A DNA stretch of 64,000 nucleotides from Manis javanica (Eukaryota > Chordata > Mammalia > Pholidota > Manidae). Shown one piece after another: positions 12,030 through 23,722 of the stretch. How positions within the stretch are numbered: position 1 is the first letter of the stretch; every line of letters begins with the position of its first letter. The notes beneath the pieces are model-generated. The model made no database searches. It had not been told where the DNA came from and worked only from the letters and a program-made list of their open reading frames with translations. The translations under genes were made by a program, and so were the position numbers. Location: the NCBI RefSeq assembly GCF_040802235.1, contig NC_133157.1, positions 27,049,501 through 27,113,500 on the forward strand, in the 5' to 3' direction.

Positions 12030-12530
12030 CAAAAGCAATTTGACAAGAAGTGGCCAAAGCTTTAAAAATGTAACTTATACTGTGACCCAACAATTCCAAT
12101 TCCAGGATTTTTACCCTTAAGGAGTGACCTGAGATGTAGAGATGTAAAGAATGATTTATGTACAGAAATGAACATTGCAGAGTTCTTAAAGTATAGAAAA
12201 TTAAAGCAACCTAAGTCCAACTGCAAGTTAATAGTTTCATAATTTATGGACTAGTTTTATGATGCAATATTATATAGTTGTTGAAATACTGCTTTCATAG
12301 AACATTGAATATTACAGGAACATGTTCATGGCATAACTTGAATAAAAATAAGTGATAAATATATAATATATATGTGTGTGCATAGGAAGGAGTGTGTAAA
12401 ATATTTATGATAGTTATTTCTAGGTCTTGCCTTTATGAATAATTTTTTTCTTCTTTATATTTTTCTTTAATTGTCAGTGTTTTACTATAAACACACAATC
12501 ACTTTTAGGAGAAAAGCAATAAATTTTATT
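12030..12530 (+). repeat. Old L1 (L1M/HAL1-like) 3' end
   Basis: The motif order fits the 3' part of old L1/HAL1 elements: 'gacccaacaattccaattcc', then a stretch resembling 'gaacattgcagagttcttaa', then 'gcaacctaagtccaactgc', then 'atgatgcaatattatatag'. It ends in AT-rich sequence with a small AT/GT tract at 12360-12385. Confidence 0.55.
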
Positions 12531-13340
12531 TTAACACCTAATAACTTCAAAGGAAAAAACTATGAAACACTATTAATAAATTTCATTTCCAAAATATAAT
12601 GCATTTTGATAAAGTTTTATTTTTAATTTAGAACTTGTGCTTTAAACTTATCTTTGTGAAATAAAATTCTCAGTTTTAGAAAGTGATAATTTAGCACTTG
12701 TTATTTTATTGGGAACTTTTACAGACTAACCCTCAGCTCAAATGAGGAGAGACTGATGGGCACATATGTTCAGTAATGCACACTGATTTTTCACAGGAAT
12801 GGAAACATTTGTAGAGAGTGATAGAGCAATTCTTTTCGACAATATACACTTTGCTTTTATAGATATTCACCCTAAAAAAAAAGTTGTGTTAGTTTGATCT
12901 TTTCATTACTCTATTTGTTTTGTAGTAAAAGGCAAGCACATCTTCTGAACTTACACGTCTATAAAATAGTGCTCTGGATGAAGCAAATGTAAACAAAATA
13001 TAAATAAATGGCAAATCTCTGAATAAAAAGTTCCTTGATTGTACACACAATCCTGAGGGATGCATTTAATTGTATTACACCTTGGATTTTGCATTTTAAA
13101 AGTTAGGATACTATTTGCATTATCACTGTGGTTTTAAATTTGTGTCTCAGAGAGACTTCTTCCTCATTATGCCCTGCCTCTTTGCAGCTATAGCAGCACC
13201 ACAAAGATTTTCTGAACTGTTAAGCTGATTATGTTTCCCTTCTTCCTGGGAGCCTTCAGTCTCCCCTTGCCTTCAGAGTAGTTGTAAAGATCTTGTCACT
13301 GCTTTGAAGGATCTATAACCTACTTCCTCCGCCCAAACTT
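12531..13340. other. Intergenic, nothing recognised
   Basis: AT-rich DNA with no supported gene or named repeat. Confidence 0.5.
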
Positions 13341-13680
13341 CCATCCCTTCTTCTTACGACTCCACCCTTACCATTCCCCATGCTATGTGATTTTTCAAAC
13401 AAGCTGGGTTCTTTCCAGACTCTGGACCTTTGCTGGTATTCCTCCTGCATCCAATGCATATCCCAGTCCCTATCCTAGCAAGAAACGCTTCATCCATAGA
13501 TTTGACTGTCTTGGTGAAACCTGGCTTACTTGCCCAAACATGAATAGGTCCTTCCATCCTCTTCGCTCCCATTGCACCCACAAGTTGGCTTTCATTATAG
13601 CCATTTGTTGTGCTGTTACATATGAATGTAGTTGTTAATTTATGACTGTGCTCACCATTAGACTGTGGGGATGGGGGTGG
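13341..13680 (+). repeat. L2 LINE 3' region
   Basis: L2-like text: 'ctggacctttgctggtattc' near 13424, 'ttgtgctgttacatatgaa' near 13607, and 'caccattagactgtgggga' near 13652, which matches the common L2 end 'cactagactgtgagctc'. The opposing open frames on both strands here follow from this repeat. Confidence 0.55.
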
Positions 13681-14045
13681 TATGAGTTTCCCATTGCCTC
13701 AAATATTGAAGCCCAATGCTGGAATCAATGGATGAGCTGGGTTGTAGTAGGAACCTAGCCTTGAATGAGTAATTTACCAAGATGACTATGGATGCCCCTT
13801 TTAGTTCTAAGCATATGGGATTCCCTTGCCCAGCTTGCCATTATCACTGGGAAGTGGGGGTGGAAATTGGGGCTGGAGGCTAGGCAGGTGTGAAGTCCCT
13901 GGTAGCAGTGTATGTTTTCTAACTCCAATCAGCAACTTTAGTGAATACTTTCCTTTGTCCTCATGGTTTCTTGAGATCCCAGGGCTCTGATAAATGAAAA
14001 GCAGCTCTCCTCACTGTAAAACATTTGAGGAAACTGCTGGGCTTA
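13681..14045. other. Intergenic, nothing recognised
   Basis: No supported gene, RNA or named repeat. A run of G-rich text (13664-13680 and 13850-13885) is unremarkable. Confidence 0.45.
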
Positions 14046-14260
14046 TGATAACTGATGTTATTAAGCATTTGCTATGTGCTAGGCATTCTTCTAAAGGCTT
14101 TACATATATTAATGCCCTTAATCTTCATGACAGTTCCATGAGATAGGTATCATTAATGCAGATGACAAAAATGCATAGTTAAAACTTGCTTAAATATACA
14201 CTGCAAGTAAGTGGCAAAGCTGGGATTCAAACCCTGGCAATATGATCCAGGTCCCTACTA
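14046..14260 (-). repeat. MIR SINE, near full length
   Basis: Reverse complement of MIR in good order: 'taagcatttgctatgtgcta', 'ctttacatatattaatgccc', 'agataggtatcattaatgca', 'gcaagtaagtggcaaagctg', 'ggattcaaaccctggc'. One of the clearest MIR copies in the window. Confidence 0.85.
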
Positions 14261-14499
14261 TGAACAAGGGTATTTTGTCCTCAGAATTACTGCTGCCTTT
14301 TCAAATTGTTAGTATCTAAACAGCTAGTTATGGGACTCAATGTCAGCACTAACTGAACATCACTGTTTTTTGAAGTTCTTCCCTTTCAAAGTGCAGGAAA
14401 CTGCATAACCAAGTTCGTGTGACCTTCTTATTACCTTTTGTTCCTAGTTTTCTGTTCCTCCTGTTACCCTTGTTACTCTGCTCTTTTTTTCCTTCACTC

Positions 14500-14880
14500 C
14501 TATTTAAATGCTGCAGCCAACTGATCGTAAAATACACAAATATGATGATGTTACTCCCCAGAAAAATAGTCCTTCATTATCTCCCCACTGTTTTTGTAAT
14601 GATATGCAACCACCTCAGCATACAATGAACATTCTTGTAAGAGGGGGGCATGCTGTTCTAGTGTCAGATCTGGGCTTGAAAGAAGCCAGAAATGAAGCAC
14701 GCAATTAGGCTGTAAGGAGACCATGAGTGCAGCTTCAAGACCCAAGGCTCACCATAACATCTATGCCCTAAATGCCCTAGAACTTCTCCATATACATTTG
14801 CTCATGCATTACACATGTTGTTCTCTACCTGACCTTTGCCCCCTTTCCTGACAAATCTGTATTTACCCTAAAAATGCTGA
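14500..14880 (+). repeat. Possible L2 remnant
   Basis: Phrases such as 'gttactccccagaaaaatag' followed by 'tcattatctccccactg', and 'tgttctctacctgacctttg' near 14819, resemble the L2 3' UTR but are strongly diverged. Short frames on both strands are not recognisable proteins. Confidence 0.3.
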
Positions 14881-15034
14881 GCTAGACCAGACCACAAAAG
14901 GCTGGTCTACACTGCAGGCTCTAAGAGAATGACTAATTAGGCTTCCATTACTTTGTTTCACAGGATTGAGCCAAGGAAAAACCTGAACTAAGATGCACTT
15001 GTAGCAAAGGCCTTAGCTGATCCCATGCTGTACT

Positions 15035-15465
15035 AGTTTCTTAGAACTGCTGTAACAAATCAGTGTACACTAGGTGGCTAAAAAAAACACACATATTTTT
15101 TCTGCAGTTCTGGAGGCCAGAAGCCTTAAATCAGTTTCATGAGCCAAAATCAAGTATCTTCTAGGCCACACTCCTTCCAGAGGCTCTAGGTGAAAATCCA
15201 TTCCTTGCCTCAGTATATGGTTGCCAGCATTCTTGGTTTATGGCCCTGCCACTCCAAGTCTTGCCTCTGTCTTCATATCACCTTATCCTCCTGTGATTAC
15301 ACTCAGGAACCACCATGATAATCCGAGATAATCTCTCAATCTTGAAGCCCATAATTTAATCACATCTGGGAAGACCTGGTTTCCATTTGAAATAACATTT
15401 ACAGATTCTAGGGATTAGGACTTGATTTTTTGGAGGGGCCGTTTTTCAGTCTACCACTCTGGAAT
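15035..15465 (-). mobile_element. Old LTR-like repeat (MaLR/ERVL type?)
   Basis: Starts 'tactagtttcttagaactgc' then 'tgtaacaaatcagtgtacac', continues with 'tctgcagttctggaggccag', and ends with 'gggattaggacttgat' and 'gtctaccactctgg'. This is a common dispersed mammalian repeat and the same family as 60430-60930 in the opposite orientation. I am not certain of the family name. No viral coding sequence accompanies it. Confidence 0.55.
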
Positions 15466-15915
15466 TCAGATGACCCATCAGAATTAGGCTCCATCAGAGA
15501 ACAGACAGTTAACATTTGTATCCCTAAATTGATAAATCAAATAAATTAGGCCGCCCCTAAGAACGGGGGCATACCCGTGTGTGTAGGGGCCCCTTTTGGA
15601 GGGAAGCAATATCCATGGAAAAGACTCACCTTTCGTAAGTGACACTGCTGGCAGCTGGGGTTGAGTGCTTCGGTCCTAACGGGATGGTCAGGGTGGTACA
15701 TCACTACATCCACACAACCTACTCACCTTTCTGGCCTATAAATGTGCCACAGTTGCTCATTTCTGGATTTTCTTTCTTACTGTGTCATAAAGACTTATAC
15801 CAGCCTGACTACTGCCTCCTACAGGTGTATAATTTAAGATAACTTTTTTTGTAAAGCTTCCTGTATTTTTCTATGAACAATTATTCTTTCTCTTTTCTGT
15901 GTACCCATGTTACTT
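15466..15915. other. Intergenic, nothing recognised
   Basis: A locally GC-richer stretch (15550-15700) with no CpG island. The open frame at 15639-15842 has no recognisable domain. Confidence 0.45.
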
Positions 15916-16092
15916 TATTCATATCTCTTCCAATATTTGTCCTCATTGTGTAATGATTAATATTCACATGTCTGTCTTCCCTTACTAGACTGTTAGCACC
16001 TTACGGGTAGGGTACCTGATTTGTTCCTATTTGTAACTATCTCTGTATCTGGCAGGTGGTAGATGCTCATAAATGTTTAATGAATGAACTGA
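15916..16092 (+). repeat. L2 LINE 3' end
   Basis: Classic L2 ending: 'cttactagactgttagcacc', 'cttacgggtagggtacctga', 'gtatctggcaggtggtagat', 'gctcataaatgtttaatgaa', then 'tgaactgataaatg'. Confidence 0.7.
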
Positions 16093-18140
16093 TAAATGTA
16101 GCTTAAAGCAGCCATTCTTTGGTCTCTTCATCAATTGGTGGAGCAGATGGAACAGCCAACTGTATGAACGAAAGCCATCAAGCATGTCCAACAAAAGTGA
16201 CTGAGAATGTTATCAGGAGACGGTAAAGTAAACAATATCTCAAGGGTCACAGCTGTTTCACTGTGCCTTTCAGCCAAGAAATGCCATGATTTACTTTCTG
16301 CTCTTGCCAAGGATGAAGAAATAAAGTCATAAACAAAAAGTCAAGGAGTGAGGTATTACTCAGTTTAGATGGACAGGTCAATCTGCTTGCCCACCTGTGG
16401 CCAAGCAAGCCTGATTAGAAAAAAAATATACTTTCACGTATATCCCCATTTCACAGTCTTTATTTTTAAAAATGAAGGGATCTTCAATAAAAAATACAGT
16501 TCCAATCCTCACATCACTATCAAAATTGGTTTTATACAGAGATGACATTGGGCATCCCCAGCATTGTAGGAACTGTATCAAAACTTCTGCTCCCAAAATA
16601 TCCCTTCTTGTTTCAGGTTGCTAAATTCTAACAGTTCTCCTGTGTAATGCTTATTTCACAGGGACATTAGGAAGATTTAACAGATTAGGAGTTAATGAAT
16701 GTAGAAATTCCTAAGATCACATACATGGCATGTGCCTAATAAATGTTTGTGTTTCCTTTATTTTCTTATATAAAAGTTTGAGTTCAATGACAAGTTATTT
16801 ATTTATATGCAAATTCTGGAGGGACAAAGTCAATATGGCAGTTAATATGTGTTTTATTTTAGAAATTTTTACAATTAATAAAATAACATAAGTACATAGC
16901 AAAAGTTCAAACAGTATGATGCAATATTAAATAAAAAACTTTTTACCTGTCCTCTTTTCCCCCAAACATTGTTGGCACAGTTTTTCTAAACAATATGCTG
17001 AAATCTGTTTTACTCAATATATCAGTTTTAAATAGTAACTATAAACTTTGCCTATGAAATATTATGAATTTGACTTATATATACTACTTCTTTCCTTCTA
17101 ATTTGTTATTTATATTATTACTTAATTCTTCCATTGGTTTCATTTGTACCTATAAGTAATATATTAAACAGTAATCTATTTCTATTTTTGTCATCATGTA
17201 GGTTATTCCTTGATGTTTACTATTTAAATAATAAAATAACAGACATGCAGAACCTTATACCCAGTGGTTTGCTGATAATTTGATTCATTGATTGGGGATA
17301 GGAGGCTTATTTGTAGCATTTGCTTATTTCTGTGGCTGACTTGAAACTGCCAACCTGATTTTATATTCTCTTTTATAATTATAATCATAATCAATGCTTT
17401 TTCTATGGCTTGACTTTTTAAAAAATCAATAAGCTACATTTACAAAATTATGATGATAACAAATGTTATTCAGTATAGAACCAACTACTATGATTTCCCA
17501 TAGAGAAAGAAATGTGATCTTGATGAGAAATAAAGTAGATAATCTTATAAGCTAGAATTTTAAAGTTTCAATTGTATTTTAGAAATAATTAAATCTATCA
17601 ATCTGAAGGAGAACATAGCTCTTCCAAAATTCAAAACAAGAAAATACACAGTAGTAGGAACAACAGATAACAGAAAATGAGTGCTAACTTTCACACAGTT
17701 CTGATCACAGAAGTGTGCTGTTTTGCAAAACACTTGGAAGGACATCCAGCAATCTTGGCCTCATTAAGGGCTACCACCAAAAAGAGAACAGACACAAAAA
17801 GTTATTTCCTAGCGATATTAAAATGACCCCACAAAGGAAGGAATCAGGCATATGGGTCTAGATTGCTAGCAGGAATTTGAGTGGTGTGAAACAAAGGGGA
17901 GATAGGTTTGTCATTTTGTACAAACATGTAAAATCAAGGCTTACTGCCTGCAAACTTACTGGCAACTGCAGACCTATTGTTTCTCAAAGTACATGTACTC
18001 ACTAAGATGCATATGTATCTTCTTTGACTCATTTTTTTCTACTGGTTTCCATAATTTGTTGGAACAATAGGAGCTTCTGTGATGATTAGAATGTTTTATT
18101 TCCTCACTTCAATTTTATTCAAATTTATTGTTAAATTTTA
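16093..18140. other. AT-rich intergenic DNA
   Basis: No supported gene. About 16850-17220 resembles an old L1 3' UTR ('aaaagttcaaacagtatgat', 'ttttacctgtcctcttttcc') but is too decayed to assign firmly. Short open frames (16378-16596, 17560-17745 minus) have no recognisable domains. Confidence 0.45.
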
Positions 18141-18147
18141 TTTATCC

Positions 18148-18172
18148 ATTCATTCATTCATTCATTCAACAT
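18148..18172. repeat. (ATTC)n microsatellite
   Basis: About five tandem 'attc' tetramers next to 'aacatgtgatcac'. This is typical of the tail of an L2 copy in reverse orientation. Confidence 0.7.
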
Positions 18173-18189
18173 GTGATCACTAATCATCA

Positions 18190-18330
18190 GTGGCTATTGA
18201 AATATGGCTAGTACAACTAGAAAAGGAATATTTAACTTTATGTAATCTTAATTTTTCCACTTATATTTTAAAGCCAAATGTGGCTAGTGCCTGTGTACTG
18301 GCAGTAGAGTGCTTAAAGAAGCCATGGACT
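18190..18330. mobile_element. hAT-type nonautonomous repeat remnant
   Basis: Contains 'ggctattgaaatatggctag' and 'aaatgtggctagtgcctgtg', the repeated 'tgtggctagtg' phrase of a common Charlie/hAT MER family. The same family occurs at 27170-27360. Exact subfamily not assigned. Confidence 0.45.
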
Positions 18331-18961
18331 AAGGAAAACAAAGATTCCTCCACTGGGGGCCCTATACAAGTAGCCCAATATATCTCAGAAATATTGCAGG
18401 ATGGGTTCCAGACCACCATGTTAAAGCAAATATCACAGTAAAGCAAGTCAAATGAACTTTTTTGGTTTCCTAGTACATGTAAAAGTTATATTGTCATCTA
18501 TACTACACTATATCATAGTCTATAAGCTGTGCAATAGCATTTTGTCTAAAAAAATGTGTATACCTTAATTTAACTATATTGCTAAAAAATGCTAGTCATT
18601 TGAGCTTTCAGCAAGTTGCAATATTTTTGCTGGTGGAGGGTCTGCCTTGATGTTGATGGCTGCTGACCAATGATGTTGGTGGTTGCTGAAAGCTGGAGTG
18701 ACTATGGCAATTTCTTAAGATGAGATAACAGTGAAGTTTGCCGTATCAGTTGACTCTTCCTTTCACAAACAATTTCTCCGGAGCATGTGATGCTATTTCA
18801 TAGCATTTTACCCACACTAGAACTTCTTTCAAAATTGAAATCAATCCTCTCAAACTCTGCTGCTGCTTTATCAACTAAGTTTATGTAATATCCTAAATCT
18901 TTTGTTGTCATTTCAACAATCTTCACAGTATCTTCTCCAGGAATAGATTCCACTGAAGAGA

Positions 18962-19204
18962 TCACTTTCTTTGCTCATCCATAAGAACTCCCCATCCATT
19001 GGTTTTATAATGAGATTGCAGCAATTCAATCACATCTTCAGACTCTGCTTCTAATTCTAGTTCTCTTGCAGTTTCTACCATATCTTTAGTTACTTGCTCC
19101 ACTGAAGTCTTGAACCCCTCAAAGCCGTGAAGGTTGGGATCAATTTCTTCCAAACTCCTATTAATGTTGATTTTTTTTACTTCTTCCCATGAATTATAAA
19201 TCAT
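18962..19204 (-). pseudogene. Tigger1 transposase, C-terminal fragment
   Basis: An 81-codon open stretch matches the Tigger1 transposase tail, with phrases such as 'SWEEVK', 'FEGFKTSVEQVTKDMVE', 'ARELELEAESEDVIELLQSH' and 'LMDEQRK'. In the living transposase this lies beyond the catalytic domain. The frame is broken on both sides. Confidence 0.85.
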
Positions 19205-19739
19205 GAATCAAGTTCTTAATGGCATCCAGAATGGTAAATCCTTTCTATAAGATTTTCAGTTTACTTTGCCCAGATCTGTCAGAGGATTACTATCTGTGGC
19301 ACCCTATAGCCTTATGAAACATACTTATTAAATAATAAGACTTGAAAATTGAAATTTCTCTTTGATTCATTGGCTACAGAATAAACATTGCTAACAGGTA
19401 TGAAAACAACATTAATCTCATTGTACATCTCTATCAGAGCTCTAGAGTGACCAGGTTCATTGTCAAGGAGAGTAATATTTTGAAAGGAATCTTTTATTCT
19501 TAATAGTAGGTCTCAATAGTCAGCTTAAAATATTCAGTAATCCATGTTGTAAACAGTGTGCTGTGGCTGGGTTGACCTACACAAACCACTAAAACTTTCT
19601 CCATATCAGCAGTAAAGCTTTCACTTTCTTATCATTCAAGTGTTTGCTGGAATAGCACTTTCAACTTCCTTCAAGAACTTTTCCTTGGCATTCACAAATT
19701 GGCTAACTTTCAGTGTAAGAGGCCTAGCTTTCTGGCTTA

Positions 19740-19835
19740 TCTTGGCTTTTGACATGCCTTCCAAATCATTTCTAGCTTTTGCTTTAAAGTGAGAGATGAG
19801 CAACTTTTCCTTTCACTTGAGCATTTAGAGGCCAT
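19740..19835 (-). pseudogene. Tigger1 transposase, N-terminal DNA-binding start
   Basis: Begins at the Tigger1 start codon (plus-strand 'cat' at 19833-19835) with 'MASKCSSERKS' and 'LTLKQKLEMI', the first helix region of the pogo-type DNA-binding domain. A small deletion after 'LEMI' shifts the frame, and the helix-turn-helix part follows only in fragments toward 19640. Confidence 0.85.
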
Positions 19836-20045
19836 TGTAAGGTTATTAATTGGCCTAATTTCAGTATTGTTGTGTTTAATGAAATAGGGAAGTCCAAGGA
19901 GAGGGAGAGAAATAGGGGAGGGCCAGTTGGTGGAGCAGTCAGGACACACAAAGCATTTATTGATTCAGTTCTCTGTCTTACCTGGGCACCATTCATGGCG
20001 GCCCAAAACACTTACAATTACAGGAGTAACATCAAAGAACTTCTT

Positions 20046-20760
20046 ACAGATGATTTAACTTTGGGGCAGGAACACCTTTATTAGAGACTCTAGTCTTGCT
20101 TTAGTAGAGTGTCTTTGTTTGAGAAGGAAAATCATGACTGCAGCCTGATTTAGATACATACTGCTTTCCATATCATAAAAATTCCTCAGTATCTCTGATC
20201 ATCAATGCTCCCATTCTCAGATTACAGCTGTATGTAGATTATTCTCTACTTATAATCTTTTTAATAGGATTTTGGAAGGAAAGTAAATGTGCTACCTTGA
20301 ATTTGAAGTCAGTCCTTATGGGCTGATGGGGCTGACGGGGCTGAAGCATGAGACAGCACAAACTGTATGGGACAGTCCTGAGTGGCCATCACAATGAAGA
20401 AAATCTTAGAGAATCAGCCCTTTACTTCTGTGTTCTGAGAGCCCTACTATATGAAGATTACAGTGAACAGACTACAGTGTCTGTTATATGTGGTATGTTA
20501 AAAATTGATGTTGTAAAACTACAAATCAGAGGCCTCACATACTGGGTGACATATGGAGGATCCCTAACAAAGTGAGGGAATAGTTAAAGTTGGGGAAGTA
20601 TTCATCAGTAAGAGTGATATCAATATCAGTATGCAATAGATATTGCCCTCAAAATATAAAAACGTCTTAGATGAGAGACCATATTCTAGAGTCTTGGGTG
20701 TGTAGTTAAAAAAGATAATGCTTTAAAGTCTTTTACTCATTTTTCCTAAAAAGGGGGACC
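20046..20760. other. Intergenic, nothing recognised
   Basis: Sequence right of the Tigger1 break. The open frame at 20348-20575 (75 codons) has no recognisable domain and no codon-level evidence. Confidence 0.45.
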
Positions 20761-20764
20761 CATG

Positions 20765-20879
20765 CGGGGGCTAGCCTAGTGGTTAAAAGTAAAAACTCCA
20801 GAACCATAAATTAGGGGTTTCAAATCTATCTGAAAATACAACTTGTGAAGTAACCAGTAGCCTGCAGACCTGGAAGACA
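20765..20879 (+). repeat. MIR 5' fragment
   Basis: 'gcctagtggttaaaagtaaa' followed by 'actccagaaccataaattag' and 'ggtttcaaatctatctg' follows the MIR head (tRNA-related 'agtggttaagagcacgg', 'tgggttcgaatcc'). Diverged, ending at the 75-bp duplicated block. Confidence 0.45.
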
Positions 20880-20954
20880 TGCTTTGTATGTAAAAGCAGT
20901 AACAGAAGCATGGAAAAGGCACAGAAGTACAGAACATAAGGTAACTGAGGGTAA
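20880..20954 (+). repeat. 75-bp perfect direct repeat, copy 1
   Basis: Identical base for base to 21888-21962, offset 1008 bp. It begins 'tgctttgtatgtaaaagcag' and ends 'gtaactgagggtaa'. Flanks on both sides differ at once. Not a recognised repeat family. Confidence 0.9.
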
Positions 20955-21530
20955 GAGAGAGGAAATGGATTTTTCTGTATATAGGGAGATGATAGCATAA
21001 AGAAATGGCTATTCTTGTCTGTCTTACCTAGGTTAAATTCAACAGTAAAGATATGATATAAAAAAATCATACATCTTTACATATAAACTCTGTATTAGAA
21101 TATGGATTATCTTGTATGTATATTAAACTGTGTTTTTAAATCGTGTCAGATGCTCTGTACCTCAGTGTAGTGCTGGCACATAGGAATCTAAATGAAACTG
21201 GATTGAAGTGCAGAAACTATTACAAAAATACTAAAAAATTTGATAACAATGTGTAATTGTCCTAAATACTAAAAGAGAGAGGGGAATTTACAGAATTCAT
21301 ACTCTGTCTCCCTCACTTTGCAAATAAAGAAGCTGACCTGGAGACTTATCTGGAAAATGCCTTGAATTTAGGTTCAGATAAAATTTTCAGTCAGAAGTTT
21401 TTCAGTTGCAGGATTAAAAATATCAGACAAGACTCCCATAGCACACACAAAGTCTCAGGAACTGAGAGCGTCACGTCACTGTGCCCACCATCATAGGGAC
21501 TTACGCTTTTCTTGCCTCCTGTCATTTCAA
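20955..21530. other. Intergenic between the duplicated blocks
   Basis: No supported gene or named repeat. The minus-strand frame at 20783-21070 spans the first duplicate and is hydrophobic only because of base composition. Confidence 0.45.
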
Positions 21531-21534
21531 CCAA

Positions 21535-21665
21535 TTATCCATTCATTCAAAACTATGGAGACTCACCTATTCCAGACCCTATGCTAAAAGCTAGAGATAT
21601 AAGCTTGACCTAATGGAGTTCACAGTCTAGTGGGGAACACAAGTAAAAAAGCAATTATTATATAT
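21535..21665 (-). repeat. L2 LINE 3' end (reverse)
   Basis: Reverse-oriented L2 text: 'ccattcattcaaaactatgg', 'attccagaccctatgctaaa', 'agctagagatataagc', 'ggagttcacagtctagtggg'. Confidence 0.6.
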
Positions 21666-21699
21666 AACAATTATATTATTGCACTTATATGTAACATGC

Positions 21700-21860
21700 A
21701 TGCATGCGATTATATATAATCCTCAGGGACCAGTACTGGGTCTGCCATGTTATGATAATCAGTACACATTCATTTAATTGAGCTGAAATTTCTAACATGC
21801 AATTATATATATGTGTGTATATGTGTGCATATTTTATATATAATATATAACCATTACATA
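21700..21860. repeat. AT/GT-rich simple sequence
   Basis: Interrupted alternating purine-pyrimidine runs, including 'catgcatgcatgcgattata' near 21698 and 'atatatatgtgtgtatatgt' near 21805. It lies just upstream of the second 75-bp duplicate and may have helped breakage there. Confidence 0.6.
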
Positions 21861-21887
21861 ATGCCCTAATAACTAGGAAAAAATGCT

Positions 21888-21962
21888 TGCTTTGTATGTA
21901 AAAGCAGTAACAGAAGCATGGAAAAGGCACAGAAGTACAGAACATAAGGTAACTGAGGGTAA
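21888..21962 (+). repeat. 75-bp perfect direct repeat, copy 2
   Basis: Identical to 20880-20954. The left edge has a short echo ('atgcttgctttg'), suggesting a microhomology join. The right neighbour is 'ctgtgtagtcagg' against 'gagagaggaaatgg' at copy 1. Confidence 0.9.
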
Positions 21963-23649
21963 CTGTGTAGTCAGGAAAGGTTATAAAGAGAAGTTGCCCC
22001 TGATCATTGTGCTAAAGAAGGACTAGGATCCTTCACTTGGGACCTGGCAGGCAATTAATCCAGGTGAAGGTGTCTATCTCCAGATGTTTAGGTATGTTTA
22101 CCTTCACATGAAGAGACTCAGGGGTCAGATACTGCAATATTCTGGGCTACATTTGCTATTCTATTCCCTTGCCCTTGACTTTTGCCCCTGAAATGCCTTT
22201 TCATCTATGCCTTCTGCTACAAATTGATCCTTTCACCCATAGTATTTTCAAGTCATGGTTGGGTGCAAAGGGTTTACTTATCTACATCAATGCTGTTTTT
22301 ATTTACTTATATTTTTTCTGTTCACCAGGATTGGGTGATAGTGGTATGAAGGCAGTTAAACTCTGCTAAGAATGTGCTGTGGAGAAGTGACTATGCTAAT
22401 TTGCTATTAATGAGGGGAGGAGAACTACAAGGTGCCCATATTGGAATAGCTTACAAATACATTTCCAATTCAAATATCTCCATACTCCTTTTTTCAGGAG
22501 AGAATTTGGAATGGAAGGCATGATTTCAGTTACCAGCTCACTTGAAACTAAAATTTTCCTCTTGCAATAAACTTAAACCTATTCAAAACTGGAGAGTGAT
22601 TATTTCTGAAGACAGAGAGAAGGGAGCATTTCATTTCAAAATGAGTATTGGATTTTTCTTCATAGAACAAAACATGTACATTGTGGACAATACAGAAAAT
22701 TATAAAAGGGAAAGCAAAAATATCTAGTAATCCCATCTCCCCAATCAGTTACATAGATAACATTGTGGAATACTTCCTTAAAGTTTTTCTCCTAATTATA
22801 TGACATTAAATTCTGGAAGACAAAATAATTTAAACTACTTGACATATTGCAATTTTCTAACAGAATCCAGTTCTAATATTCGAAAGCTTTCTCATGCTTC
22901 CTATTCATATGCACAAAGTATCTGCCTTTCTTTGGATTTGCTGAGCAATAACCAGAAGGCTTCTCTTTCCAGTACACATCTGTCTCTGGAAATGTCTTAG
23001 AATCTCTCTGTTTCCAATGCACTATTTTCCAACCTTCTGTCTTCCCTCCTTGTCTCCCTCCTGTGATCATCACATTATTTTGCATCTTTCATTATACTGT
23101 CTTCATCTTCCAAGTTATCTCAGGTAAGTTGAAATTCTCTCCTGCCAAGTTTTCTTCATAAAACAATATAAATAAGTGATACTTGAACTTGACCCAGTTG
23201 TCTCTCCTCAGAAATTGGATAATTTGTAAGAACAAGGACATAAAGGCTTTTATATCTCTATATTACACAGAGATATAGAGTACCAATAATTTAAATCTGG
23301 AATAACATTACATTTTTAGTTCAAAGGACAGTCAAATATTCAGATCTACCTCAGTGGGATACTATCTTAGGAGGAAATCAAAGTAGAAAAGGAGAAATGG
23401 CAAGGACTTGGAAATACAGATATACATAAAATAGGAGAATTCTAGAAAAACTGCAAATGCTTCAAATAAAAAGTCCTAATAAATTACTAAGTAAAACATT
23501 ATTCACATTATTGTGATTAGGATAACCTTTGAGTGTAGCATTCCTCAGAGAACTTATCTTTAACAACATCATAACAGCAAGATTGTTGTTAACTAGAAAT
23601 TATCATATTCTTTATGAGTTTGACAAATCAGAGTCTGGGTCATGCTTCT
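21963..23649. other. Intergenic, weak L2-like text only
   Basis: No supported gene. 22150-22380 has L2-like pyrimidine-rich text. 22640-22800 is AT-rich. Short overlapping frames on both strands (22542-22736, 22800-23085) have no recognisable domain. Confidence 0.45.
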
Positions 23650-23722
23650 AGAACAGTGTGTAATAGTGTGTTCAACAAACTCTTGTTGAACAAATGGTGA
23701 ATAAATGAATGAATACCGGATT
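23650..23722 (+). repeat. L2 LINE 3'-terminal fragment
   Basis: 'ctagaacagtgtgtaatagt', then 'gttgaacaaatggtgaataa' and 'atgaatgaatacc': the terminal L2 phrase with its short tail. Confidence 0.55.

Larger units (their letters stand above)
18375..20045 (-). mobile_element. Tigger1 (pogo/Tc1-mariner) DNA transposon, internally deleted
   Basis: The plus strand reads as the reverse complement of Tigger1 from its terminal region ('gatgggttccagaccaccat' near 18400) to the region just before the other end ('caaaacacttacaattacag' near 20003). Tigger1 is about 2.4 kb; this copy is about 1.67 kb. The main deletion lies near 19563-19580, where sequence for the C-terminal half joins the N-terminal third directly, removing most of the catalytic DDE core. 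The far inverted repeat is also missing. It is dead. Confidence 0.92.
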
